A stretch of DNA of 64,000 nt, from the NCBI GenBank assembly GCA_963742725.1, contig CAVUMX010000003.1:2294001-2358000 (forward strand), written 5' to 3'. This DNA comes from CAVVAL01 sp963742725. GTDB taxonomy: Bacteria > Actinomycetota > Actinomycetes > Mycobacteriales > Cryptosporangiaceae. Below are positions 9,537-20,039 of the stretch, piece by piece; the first letter of the stretch is position 1, and the number at the start of each line of letters is the position of its first letter. The notes under the pieces are model-generated. The model ran no database searches. It was given only the letters and a program-made list of their open reading frames with translations, and was not told the DNA's origin. The position numbers and the translations under genes are program-made.

Positions 9537-11516
9537 TCACCCATAGAGGCGGATCGGCGGGGGTTGCGTGCGGGTCGGCGCGACGCCGTAGTGGCGCAGC
9601 GTGAAGCTGGCCAGCTCGGAGAAGGCCGGTGCCGACACGTTCGCCCCGGATCCGCCCGGACCGTGGGTGAAGATACCGATCACATAACGGGGCGCGTCCG
9701 CCGGCACCATGCCGATGAACGAGGCGACGTCACCAGGCAGGTACTTGCTGTTCTGCGTGCGCTTGCCCGTACCTGTCTTCCCGGCGACGCGGTAGTCAGG
9801 AACCGCGGCCTTCGGCGCCGTACCGAACTTCGTCGGCACCGCTTCCAGGTCCGCACGCAGCGCCCGCGCGTTGGCCACGCTCAGTACCCGCTCGGACTTC
9901 GGGGCGGCCGCCGGCTTCATCGTGCCGTCCGGGCCCGTCGTGCCCTTGACGAGCGTCGGCGTCACCCGCACGCCGTCGTTGGCGATCGTCGCGTACACCG
10001 ACGTCATCTGCAGCGGCGTCACCGCGACGCCCAGCCCGATCGGGATCGTGCCGTAGGACGGGTCGCTCCACCGCTCCGGCGGCTGCACCAGCCCGGCGCT
10101 CTCCCCCGGCAGGCCCAGGCCCGTCTTCGCGCCGAGACCGAACTTCCTCTGGTACTCGTACAGCTTCTGCGCGCCCAGCTGGTCGGCGATGGTGATCGTG
10201 CCGACGTTGCTCGACTGCGCCAGGATGCCCATCAGCGTGAACCCGCGCACGCCGTGCGGACGCGTGTCCCGGAAGACCCGGTTGCCCTTCTTGATCGTCG
10301 GACCGATCGTCAGCACCGTGTCCGGCTTGATCACGCCCTCCTGGAGGGCGGCGCCCAGCGTGACGACCTTGTGCACCGAGCCGGGTTCCAGCACCGAGCC
10401 CGTCGCCAGGTCCATCCGCGTACTCGCCGTCGACGCGCCCGGCTTCGCCGCGTCGTACGTCGGGTAGCTCACCATCGCCATGACCTCGCCGGTCTTGACG
10501 TCCATCACGACCGCCGTGCCGTTGGTGGCACCGACCGCCTTGATCCGCCCCGACAGCATCCGCAACGCCTCGAACTGCAGGTCACGGTCGATCGTCAGCG
10601 TGACGTCCCGGCCCGGCTTCGCCGGCGTCTCCGAACGGAAACCGTCCGGGATCTCCTGGCCGTGCAGGCCCGTCTCGTACTGGCGCATCCCGTCGGTGCC
10701 GCGCAGCACGTCGTCGTAGCTCGCCTCGATGCCCGCCAGCCCGTGCCCGTCACGGCCCGCGAACCCGACGATGTTCGCCGCCAGGTCACGGCTCGGCACG
10801 TCCCGGCGCTTCGCCTTCCGGACGTTCACCCCCGGCAGGTCCAGCGCCTTCACGGCCTGCCCGATCTCCGGGTCCAGGGCCCGTGCCAGGTACACGAAAC
10901 GGATCGGGTCCCCGTCCTCGTCGACCTTGCGGGAGATCTTCGGCACCAGCTCCGACTCCGGTACGCCGATCAGCCCCGACAGCGCATTCGCCGTCTTCTC
11001 CGGGTTCTTCGCGTGCTTCGGGTCGACGTCGACCTCGACCGCGTCCACGCTCGTGGCGAGCGGATTGCCGAACCGGTCCAGGATCGCGCCGCGCGGCGCC
11101 ACCAGCGTCAACGGCGCCGTCATCCGGCCCGCCGCCGCCGTCGCCGCGTAGCGTTCCCCGTCCATCGCCTGGATCTGCACGAGCCGTCCGGCCAACACCG
11201 CGAAAAGCAGCATCAGGACGGCCGTCGCGAACCGCAGGCGTCGCGCCGGGTCACCGAGGCGCGGCACCCGCAGTCGCCGCGGACGCCGGACGATCGCCGA
11301 CTTCCGGGGCTTGCGCACGGGCCGGGCGACCTGCCTGGTTCCGGCCGGCCGGGCCGTTGCTGTCGTGGCGAACGACGAGGTCGTCCGGGACTTCGTGGTG
11401 CGTGCCTTGGTGGCGGCCTTGCCGGTCGGCGTCTTGCTTGTCGTGGACCGTGCCGTCGGGGTCTTGTTTGTTGCCGACCGTGCCGGTGCGGACCGTGACG
11501 TTGCCGATCGGGCCAT
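9537..11516 (-). CDS. ftsI: Division-specific transpeptidase FtsI/PbpB (class B PBP), catalytic part
   Basis: Class B penicillin-binding protein making septal cross-links. The frame (659 aa from ATG 11516) has a Lys/Arg/Ser/Thr-rich cytoplasmic stretch (residues 1-92), one membrane anchor about 95-113, a pedestal domain, then the transpeptidase motifs SVHK (near 380), SSN (near 437) and KTGT (near 579). ATG 11516 has no visible ribosome binding site. The Arg-Ser-Ala-Thr repeat at its start continues the repeat encoded immediately upstream in another frame (see 11513-12556). The natural protein is therefore probably about 330 residues longer, and this start may be an artefact of a 1-nt shift. 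Confidence 0.9.
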   Translation of the reverse strand: MARSATSRSAPARSATNKTPTARSTTSKTPTGKAATKARTTKSRTTSSFATTATARPAGTRQVARPVRKPRKSAIVRRPRRLRVPRLGDPARRLRFATAVLMLLFAVLAGRLVQIQAMDGERYAATAAAGRMTAPLTLVAPRGAILDRFGNPLATSVDAVEVDVDPKHAKNPEKTANALSGLIGVPESELVPKISRKVDEDGDPIRFVYLARALDPEIGQAVKALDLPGVNVRKAKRRDVPSRDLAANIVGFAGRDGHGLAGIEASYDDVLRGTDGMRQYETGLHGQEIPDGFRSETPAKPGRDVTLTIDRDLQFEALRMLSGRIKAVGATNGTAVVMDVKTGEVMAMVSYPTYDAAKPGASTASTRMDLATGSVLEPGSVHKVVTLGAALQEGVIKPDTVLTIGPTIKKGNRVFRDTRPHGVRGFTLMGILAQSSNVGTITIADQLGAQKLYEYQRKFGLGAKTGLGLPGESAGLVQPPERWSDPSYGTIPIGLGVAVTPLQMTSVYATIANDGVRVTPTLVKGTTGPDGTMKPAAAPKSERVLSVANARALRADLEAVPTKFGTAPKAAVPDYRVAGKTGTGKRTQNSKYLPGDVASFIGMVPADAPRYVIGIFTHGPGGSGANVSAPAFSELASFTLRHYGVAPTRTQPPPIRLYG

Positions 11517-12556
11517 TGGGAGCGGTCGGTCGCGGAGCGGTCGGTCGCGGAGCGGCCCGTCGTGGAGCGGTCGGTCGTGGAGCGGCCCGTCGTGGAGCGG
11601 TCGGTCGCGGAGCGACCGGTCCTGGTCCTGGCCGCGTCGGGCTTGGCTGCCGCGGATCGCGATGTCGCGGACCTGCTGGTCGTGGGGTCCGCCGCGCGGG
11701 AACCTGCCGCGCGCGCGGACGTGCCACGCGTCGGTGTCGTGCCCCGGGCGGTGGCTTCGGTACGCGGCGTGGTGCCCCGCGTGCGGCGTGCCGTGTCGTC
11801 GGCGGCGCCACGCGACTGGGCACGGCGTGGGCTCTCCTCACCACGCCGGGTTTCCGCCGCACGGCGCGCCGGCTCGGCCGTGCGGCCGCGGGTGGATTCG
11901 GCGGTGCGCCGGGTTGGCTCGGCCGTTCGGCCGCGCGGGGGTTCGGCCGTGCGGCCGCGCGGGGGCTCAGCGGCGCGACGCGTCGGCTCGGCGGTGCGGC
12001 CGCGGGGCGGGTCAGCGACGCGGCGGCGTTCGATGCCGGGGTCAGCCGTCCGGCGGCGCTCCGTGCTGCCGGGCTGCGGCTCAGCCGCGCGGCCGCGCGG
12101 GGGTTCGGCCGTGCGGCCGCGCGGAGGCTCGGCGGCGCGACGGGTCGGCTCAGCGGCGCGGCCGCGCGGAGGCTCGGCGGCGCGACGGGTCGGCTCAGCG
12201 GTGCGGCCGCGCGAGGGTTCGGCGGCGCGGCGGCGTTCGCTGCCGCGCGGGGGGTCGGCGCGGCGGGTCGATGACGCGGAGTCCCCCGACGGCTGGCGCC
12301 GGGCGGCGGGCTGGTCGGCGTCCCGCGAGGAGCTGTCCGTGCCGCGGGGCCGGGTGATGCGCGTGCCGGCACGCGGCGCGGGCACGTTGACGTCCCGGTC
12401 CGACGTGCCGGACCGGGACTCCGCTTCCCGGCGCGCCGCCTCGCGGATCGTCGACCCGCGCGGCGTGTAGGCGCGGGCGTCCGAGATCTTGCTGCGGGCG
12501 CGGAACGGTACGACGGTGCCGCCGTCCTCCTCGTCCGGAGGCCGTGGTGGCGTCAT
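11513..12556 (-). CDS. Repetitive N-terminal extension of FtsI, out of frame with the catalytic part
   Basis: A minus-strand frame begins at ATG 12556, overlapping the ftsL-like stop (ATGA), exactly where ftsI should start. It encodes MTPPRPPDEEDGGTVVPFRA, then about 280 residues of degenerate RRAAEPPRGRTAEP-type repeats, then GRSATDRS repeats. Near 11513 this last pattern passes into the other frame as ARSATSRSAPARSAT, the start of the catalytic ORF. One extra C in the CCC run just upstream of ATG 11516 would join the two frames. Past this point the original frame continues only as Arg/Pro-rich noise to 11213. Either the sequence has an indel in repeat DNA or the gene is genuinely shifted. 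No independent function is proposed. Confidence 0.55.
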
Positions 12557-13467
12557 CGGCCGGTCCCCTGGGCGCCGGTCGCCGGCGTGGTCGTGCCGGC
12601 CGACCGGCCCGCGTTCCCCGACGTGCCCGTGCCAGGCTTCGCCGCACCCGCCGACTGCGCGCCGGGCTTGGTCGTGCCGCCCGTCTGCGTGCCCTGGGTC
12701 GCCGTGCCCTGCTGAGTGCCGGGCTTGGCGGTTCCACCGGGCTGCGTGCCGCTGGGCGTCGTCGCGCCGCTTGGGCGCTGCGTCTTCGGCTTGGGCGACG
12801 GCGTGGCCCGCCCCGGCGTCGGGATGCCCACCACCTGGCCGCTGGGCAGGTAGATGTAGGCAGGGTTCCCGCCGGGGACAAGCCCGAGCCGCCGAGCCGC
12901 CGCCTGGAGCGTCCCGGGCGCCTCCAGCCGCTCGATGTCCCGGTCGAGCTGCTGTTCGCGCAGGTCGAGCGCTTCCTGTTCCTTCTGCAGGTCGTGCAGG
13001 CGGAACGCGTTCTCGTTGATCGCCGTCTGGAGCAGCAGCAGGCCGACGAGGCCCGCCGCCACCAGGACGAGGATCAGCAGGACGAACGGGGTGCGCGGCG
13101 CCGGCGAATCCAGCTGCGGCACCACCGACAGCGGCGGGCGGCGTCGCGACGCGCCCGCCGGCGCCGGGCTGGTCGGACGGGGCGCGAGCGCGGTGTTGCC
13201 GATGGTCCGGCTGGTGGCACGGCGCTGCTCGGGCGCGGCCCGACCCGACGACGCGGCCCGGCCCGTCCCGACACGACCCGTCGTCGCGCCACGGCCAGAA
13301 GCGGCACGGCCAGCGGCGGCACGGCCGGTCGTAGCGCGATCAGACGCGGCGCGGCCGGTGACAGCACGGTCCGACGCGGCGCGGTCAGACGCGGCGCGGC
13401 TAGCGGAGGTGCGGCTGGTCGCGGCACCCCGTGCGGAGGCGCCGGCGCCGCTCGCGCGCGGTGTCAT
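12553..13467 (-). CDS. FtsL-like septum protein with repetitive tails
   Basis: Small bitopic divisome protein of the FtsL/DivIC type, expected between rsmH and ftsI. Of 304 residues, 1-110 are Ala/Arg/Thr repeats (AASDRA, TTGRAA), 127-147 form one membrane helix (TPFVLLILVLVAAGLVGLLL), 150-184 a predicted coiled coil rich in Leu/Glu/Gln, then the LGLVPGGNPAYIYLPSGQV segment common to actinobacterial homologues, and 220-304 a Gly/Thr/Gln/Pro low-complexity tail. Both tails are long for the family. ATG 13467 overlaps the rsmH stop and its stop overlaps the frame leading into ftsI. Confidence 0.8.
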   Translation of the reverse strand: MTPRASGAGASARGAATSRTSASRAASDRAASDRAVTGRAASDRATTGRAAAGRAASGRGATTGRVGTGRAASSGRAAPEQRRATSRTIGNTALAPRPTSPAPAGASRRRPPLSVVPQLDSPAPRTPFVLLILVLVAAGLVGLLLLQTAINENAFRLHDLQKEQEALDLREQQLDRDIERLEAPGTLQAAARRLGLVPGGNPAYIYLPSGQVVGIPTPGRATPSPKPKTQRPSGATTPSGTQPGGTAKPGTQQGTATQGTQTGGTTKPGAQSAGAAKPGTGTSGNAGRSAGTTTPATGAQGTGR

Positions 13468-14459
13468 GCTGCCTCCCTTATCCGTTCGGCGGCGCGGAGC
13501 CGCACCGACGCGGCGCGCGGGTTCGCGGCCACCTCGTCCTCGCTGGCTTCTTCGGCGCCCCGGGTCAGAAGCCGGAACCGGGGCGCCTGGTCGGGTAGTT
13601 CGACGGGCAGGTCGATCGGGGTCTTGCTGGTGACGACGTCGGCGAGCGCGCGCTTGACGATCCGGTCCTCGAGCGACTGGTAGGACATGACGACGATCCG
13701 TCCGCCGACCCGCAACGCGTCCAGCGCGGCCGGCACCGCCGCCCGGACGGCGTCCAGTTCGGCGTTGACCTCGATCCGCAGGGCCTGGAACGTGCGCTTC
13801 GCCGGGTGCCCACCAGTGCGACGGGTGGCCGCCGGGATCGCGTCGCGCACCAGTTCGGCGAGGCGCGCGCTGGACGTCAGCGGCGCCGCCGTCCGTTCCC
13901 GCACGATGGCCGCCGCCACCCGCGCGGCGAACCGCTCCTCGCCGTACTCCCGCAGGATCCGGGTCAGCTCGCCGGCCGAGTACGTGTTGACGACGTGTTC
14001 GGCCGTGATGCCGCTCGTCTGGTCCATGCGCATGTCCAGCGGCGCGTCCTGCGCGTACGCGAACCCGCGCGCGGCCTCGTCCAGTTGGAGCGAGGAGACG
14101 CCCAGGTCGAACAGGACGCCCTCGACCCGGTCGATGCCCAGGTCGGCGAGGACGTCGAGCAGCTGGTCGTAGACGGCGTGCACCAGGTGGGTGCGGCCGG
14201 CGTACGGGGCCAGCCGTTCGCCACTGCGCCGCAGCGCCTCGGGATCCCGGTCGAGGCCGACGACGGTCAGCTCGGGATGCGCGGCGAGCAGGGCCGACGT
14301 GTGGCCGCCCATGCCGAGGGTCGCGTCGACCAGTACGGCCGGACGCCCGGCGAGCGCGGGCTCGAACAGGGCGAGAGCACGATCGAGCAGGACCGGAACG
14401 TGGGCCGCGGAGAACGGCTCGTCGTGCCCGTCCCCCCGACGCGTCGCGTCCTCAGCCAT
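13464..14459 (-). CDS. rsmH: 16S rRNA (cytosine-1402-N4)-methyltransferase RsmH (MraW)
   Basis: SAM-dependent methyltransferase acting on C1402 of 16S rRNA. The 331-aa product has HVPVLLDRAL near the N-terminus, the SAM loop VDATLGMGGHTSALLAAHP, GVLFDLGVSSLQLDEAARGF and the C-terminal VVMSYQSLEDRIVKRALADV, all RsmH signatures. ATG 14459 is preceded by GAGGGG. A 228-bp gap without a supportable gene (14460-14687) separates it from mraZ. This is unusually loose for the cluster, so an additional promoter there is possible. Confidence 0.96.
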   Translation of the reverse strand: MAEDATRRGDGHDEPFSAAHVPVLLDRALALFEPALAGRPAVLVDATLGMGGHTSALLAAHPELTVVGLDRDPEALRRSGERLAPYAGRTHLVHAVYDQLLDVLADLGIDRVEGVLFDLGVSSLQLDEAARGFAYAQDAPLDMRMDQTSGITAEHVVNTYSAGELTRILREYGEERFAARVAAAIVRERTAAPLTSSARLAELVRDAIPAATRRTGGHPAKRTFQALRIEVNAELDAVRAAVPAALDALRVGGRIVVMSYQSLEDRIVKRALADVVTSKTPIDLPVELPDQAPRFRLLTRGAEEASEDEVAANPRAASVRLRAAERIREAA

Positions 14460-14687
14460 CTCGACCCCTCATCGCCGCGGTGCCCGGGAGTCGCGGTTCC
14501 CGGTCATTGCCTGCCCCGTGCCGTGTCGCCAGGTCCCCATCCGCTCCGCTTCGCCTGGCACCGGGGAAGGTGCGCCAGGAGGAACCGAGCGGCTGGAGAC
14601 CTCGCGACACGAGCAGGGCTACTTGTCGCTGCGCGGCCGTGCGGCAACGCGAAAACTCCCCCAGCAGCACCCCCGTACTGCTCGTGC

Positions 14688-15119
14688 TCAGAAGATGCCG
14701 GGTAGCACCTCCTCCTCGATGTCCGCGAACGCTTCCTCGGATTCAGCGAGGTAGGTGTCCCAGGCCTGGCTGTCCCAGATCTCCACGCGCGTGCTGGCGC
14801 CGATGACCACGCAGTCACGGCTCAGCCCGGCGTACTCCCGCAGGTTCGGCGGGATCGTGATCCGGCCTTGCTTGTCAGGTACTTCGTCCGACGCGCTGGC
14901 GAAGAACACCCGGCTGTAGGCCCGTGCGGCCTTGTGCGTCATCGGTGCTGCCCGCAACTGCTCGGCGATCTGCGCGAACTCGGCCACCGGGAACACGAAA
15001 AGGCAACGCTCCTGCCCCTTCGTGATCACAAGCCCCTCCGCCAGTTCGTCGCGAAACTTGGCCGGCAGGATCAGCCGGCCCTTGTCGTCCAGGCGAGGTG
15101 AATGAGTGCCGAGAAACAA
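14688..15119 (-). CDS. mraZ: Transcriptional regulator MraZ
   Basis: DNA-binding repressor of the dcw operon built from two AbrB-like halves. The 143 aa begin LFLGTHSPRLDDKGRLILP, matching the conserved MraZ N-terminus, with the second half at DKQGRITIPPNLREYAGL. I chose the TTG at 15119: it places the family's first residue correctly and follows an AGGAGGAG ribosome binding site by six bases. The longer in-frame extension to 15182 runs through the operator and is unlikely to be translated. Four MraZ-type boxes lie just upstream, so autoregulation is expected. Confidence 0.93.
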   Translation of the reverse strand: MFLGTHSPRLDDKGRLILPAKFRDELAEGLVITKGQERCLFVFPVAEFAQIAEQLRAAPMTHKAARAYSRVFFASASDEVPDKQGRITIPPNLREYAGLSRDCVVIGASTRVEIWDSQAWDTYLAESEEAFADIEEEVLPGIF

Positions 15120-15156
15120 CGCACTCCTCCTCCCCCATGGAGAGTGCCCCAAGGCC

Positions 15157-15192
15157 CTCCACCGCGCCCCACTGTACTCCACTTCGCTCCAC
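15157..15192 (-). promoter_or_regulatory. MraZ operator: four GTGGRG boxes at 10-bp spacing
   Basis: Read on the minus strand, the hexamers GTGGAG, GTGGAG, GTGGGG and GTGGAG start every 10 bp (plus-strand positions 15187-15192, 15177-15182, 15167-15172, 15157-15162). Tandem TGGG-type boxes with a 10-bp period are the known MraZ binding site. The last box ends about 38 bp before the mraZ TTG, consistent with repression of the dcw promoter. Confidence 0.85.
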
Positions 15193-15357
15193 CGTCAACG
15201 ATTCCTACCCTCGCGAAGGTGTCAGGTAGGTGACATCTACGCAGGTCAGGACAGGTGGTGCAGAGTGGGGCGCCAGACGGCCCCCGCGGCGGCGGTTCTC
15301 GCCGACACGCCGCCGCCTTCCCTGAATCGAATCGGACGGCAGGAGCGACCGGCGGCC

Positions 15358-15732
15358 TCAGGCGGGCGGCGGGACGGCGCAGGTGTCGAGCGCCGTCTGC
15401 AGCGCCTCGGCGGTACGTCCAATGACGGCGGTGCCGTCGTCCAGGAACAGGATCGGACGCTGGATCAGGACCGGGTTGGCGGCGAGCAGCTGGATCCAGC
15501 GGGCGCGGTCGCGCGGCGCACCGGCGAGGCCCAGCTCGTCCGCGAGGGGCTCGCCGAGCCGGGCGATGTCCCACGGCTCGGCGTCGAGCCGCCGCAGGAC
15601 GTCGTCCAGCTCGGCGCCGGTCGGCGGGTCGGTGAGGTAGTCGCGCACCGTGTACGCCACCTCGGCGTCGTCCAGTGCGCCCCGCGCGGCGGCGCACTTC
15701 GAGCACGACGGGTTGTTCCAGACCTCGACCAC
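15358..15732 (-). CDS. ArsC/Spx-family thioredoxin-fold protein (arsenate reductase-like)
   Basis: A 124-aa protein of the ArsC glutaredoxin-linked family. The N-terminus VEVWNNPSCSKCAAARGAL holds a CxxC where classical ArsC has a single cysteine, followed by the family segment RDYLTDPPTGAEL and the substrate-side QRPILFLDDGTAVIGR. The residues suit a reductase or redox role, but the arsenic function is not shown: no arsenic genes are nearby. GTG 15732 starts directly at the conserved strand. It lies on the same strand downstream of leuS, separated from it by a strong hairpin (15757-15807), so it is probably transcribed on its own. Confidence 0.75.
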   Translation of the reverse strand: MVEVWNNPSCSKCAAARGALDDAEVAYTVRDYLTDPPTGAELDDVLRRLDAEPWDIARLGEPLADELGLAGAPRDRARWIQLLAANPVLIQRPILFLDDGTAVIGRTAEALQTALDTCAVPPPA

Positions 15733-15756
15733 GCCGCGACCCTACCGCTCGCCGAG

Positions 15757-15807
15757 CTTCGGACTCTTGAGGGCCGGGAGCCTCCCGGCACCCTCAAAAG
15801 TCCGAAG
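15757..15807. terminator. Long hairpin with conserved arms, copy 1 (3' of leuS)
   Basis: The 17-bp arms CTTCGGACTCTTGAGGG and CCCTCAAAAGTCCGAAG pair with one mismatch. Inside them CCGGGAG and CTCCCGG form a second perfect 7-bp stem. It starts 12 bp after the leuS stop. The same arm sequence recurs at 36899-36947 between convergent genes, so this is a conserved element, probably a bidirectional terminator. Confidence 0.7.
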
Positions 15808-15818
15808 TGGACGCCCGC

Positions 15819-18677
<2,859 letters not shown>

Positions 18678-18709
18678 CTCACAGCTTCCTCGACTTGGAT
18701 CCGGGCATG

Positions 18710-18733
18710 AAAAAACCCCTCGCGCAGGAGGGG
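18710..18733 (-). terminator. Intrinsic terminator in the leuS leader (attenuator)
   Basis: On the minus strand CCCCTC and GAGGGG (18728-18733 and 18716-18721) form a 6-bp GC stem with a 6-nt loop, followed by six T residues (18715-18710). It sits only 33 bases before the leuS ATG and after the Leu leader peptide. Competing upstream pairings are visible: CCGTGCT with AGCACGG, and GGTGT with ACACC. This fits a transcription attenuator. Confidence 0.8.
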
Positions 18734-18769
18734 ATCGCCGTGCTCACAGGGTGTGCGTGGACACCACCG

Positions 18770-18805
18770 TCAGCACGGCTCGATAAGGAGCAGACCACCA
18801 GCCAT
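18770..18805 (-). CDS. leuS leader peptide (MAGGLLLIEPC)
   Basis: An 11-codon ORF starting at ATG 18805 and ending at TGA 18770 encodes MAGGLLLIEPC, with three adjacent Leu codons (CTG CTC CTT) followed by Ile. It lies between the likely promoter and the terminator at 18710-18733, the layout of a classical amino-acid attenuator. Stalling of a ribosome at the Leu codons when charged tRNA-Leu is scarce would free upstream segments to prevent terminator formation and raise leuS expression. No strong ribosome binding site is visible, so initiation may be leaderless or weak. Confidence 0.75.
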   Translation of the reverse strand: MAGGLLLIEPC

Positions 18806-19034
18806 GGGGCAACTATACCGCTGCCCCACCCGTCCCGCGCCCTTGGTTTCCACAGCCGGGTACCTTTGGCGCCAGCCACCCCGGCGCACGGCGGGGCGGT
18901 TGCCAGGGAAGTAGTGCCACCTCGGCACGAGCCTGGGAGAATGCTGGGACAGGAACGAGCAGGCGGCTGGGCGCGCTGTCCGGCCCCACCCGTGGTGACC
19001 CCGCCAACCGGGATACCCGGGATGAGGAGGACTT

Positions 19035-20039
19035 TTGACAGCCCACGGCACTCTCGAAGGCTTCGGCCCGGCTGCGGACCTCCCCGCGCTGCGCAGCACC
19101 ATGGGCCGGATCATCGCCAACATCGAACAGGTCATCGAGGGCAAGACGGACACGGTCCGGCTGGCGCTCGCGGTCATGCTCGCCGAAGGCCACCTGCTGA
19201 TCGAAGACGTCCCCGGCGTCGGCAAGACGAAGCTGGCCAAGGCGCTCGCCCGCTCGATCGACTGCTCGGTGCGACGGATCCAGTTCACCCCGGACCTGCT
19301 CCCGAGCGACGTCACAGGCGTGTCCGTGTACAACCAGGACGCGCACGACTTCGAGTTCAAGCCGGGCGCCGTCTTCGCGAACCTGGTCGTCGGGGACGAG
19401 ATCAACCGCGCCTCGCCGAAGACCCAGTCGGCGCTGCTGGAGTGCATGGAGGAGCGCCAGGTCACCGTCGACGGGACCACGTACGAACTGCAGGGCCCGT
19501 TCATGGTGATCGCGACGCAGAACCCCATCGAGATGGAGGGCACCTACCCCCTCCCCGAGGCGCAGCGTGACCGCTTCACCGCCCGCCTCGCCATGGGCTA
19601 CCCGGACCCCCGGCACGAGATGGCCATGCTCGACGGCCACAGCCAGCTCGACCCACTGGTCGCGCTCCGGGCCGTCTCCGACGCGGGCGAGGTCCGGCGG
19701 CTGATCGAGACCGTCCGGCAGGTGTACGTCTCGGTGCCGGTGAAGCAGTACGTCATCGACCTGGTCACCGCCACCCGGCACGCCGCCGACCTGCGGCTCG
19801 GCGCCAGCCCCCGCGCGTCGCTGCAACTGCTGCGCACCGCCCGCGCGGTCGCGGCGCTGGACGGCCGCGAGTTCGTGCTGCCGGACGACATCCAGTTCCT
19901 GGCCGGCCCCGTCCTGGCCCACCGGCTGCTGCCCACGCCCGAGGCACAGATCGGCCGGCGCAGCACCGAGTCCATCGTCGCGGACCTCGTCGCGCGGGTC
20001 CCGGTTCCCCACGACCGAGGCGCTCACGGGGGCCGCTGA
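19035..20039 (+). CDS. MoxR-family AAA+ ATPase
   Basis: A MoxR chaperone-like ATPase of 334 aa. Walker A is EDVPGVGKTKLAKALARS near residue 58, Walker B is VVGDEINRASPKTQSALLE, and the sensor segment is FMVIATQNPIEMEGTYPLPE. The TTG start at 19035 is set by GAGGAGG five bases upstream. Its stop overlaps the start of the DUF58 gene (TGATG). MoxR, DUF58 and a transglutaminase-like membrane protein commonly occur together and are thought to help assemble or activate a partner protein; the partner is not evident here. Confidence 0.92.
   Translation: MTAHGTLEGFGPAADLPALRSTMGRIIANIEQVIEGKTDTVRLALAVMLAEGHLLIEDVPGVGKTKLAKALARSIDCSVRRIQFTPDLLPSDVTGVSVYNQDAHDFEFKPGAVFANLVVGDEINRASPKTQSALLECMEERQVTVDGTTYELQGPFMVIATQNPIEMEGTYPLPEAQRDRFTARLAMGYPDPRHEMAMLDGHSQLDPLVALRAVSDAGEVRRLIETVRQVYVSVPVKQYVIDLVTATRHAADLRLGASPRASLQLLRTARAVAALDGREFVLPDDIQFLAGPVLAHRLLPTPEAQIGRRSTESIVADLVARVPVPHDRGAHGGR

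Noticed and set aside
8790..11498. A 902-codon open frame on the plus strand opposite ftsI and murE
   Set aside because: It is the antisense shadow of real minus-strand genes in GC-rich DNA, with Arg/His/Asp-rich composition and no domain pattern.
11517..12300. Regular repeats that could suggest a CRISPR array
   Set aside because: The units are degenerate, coding, without unique spacers of constant size, and no cas genes are near.
14460..14687. A possible small gene between mraZ and rsmH
   Set aside because: Frames there lack a ribosome binding site and show only shadow-like composition; nothing can be supported.
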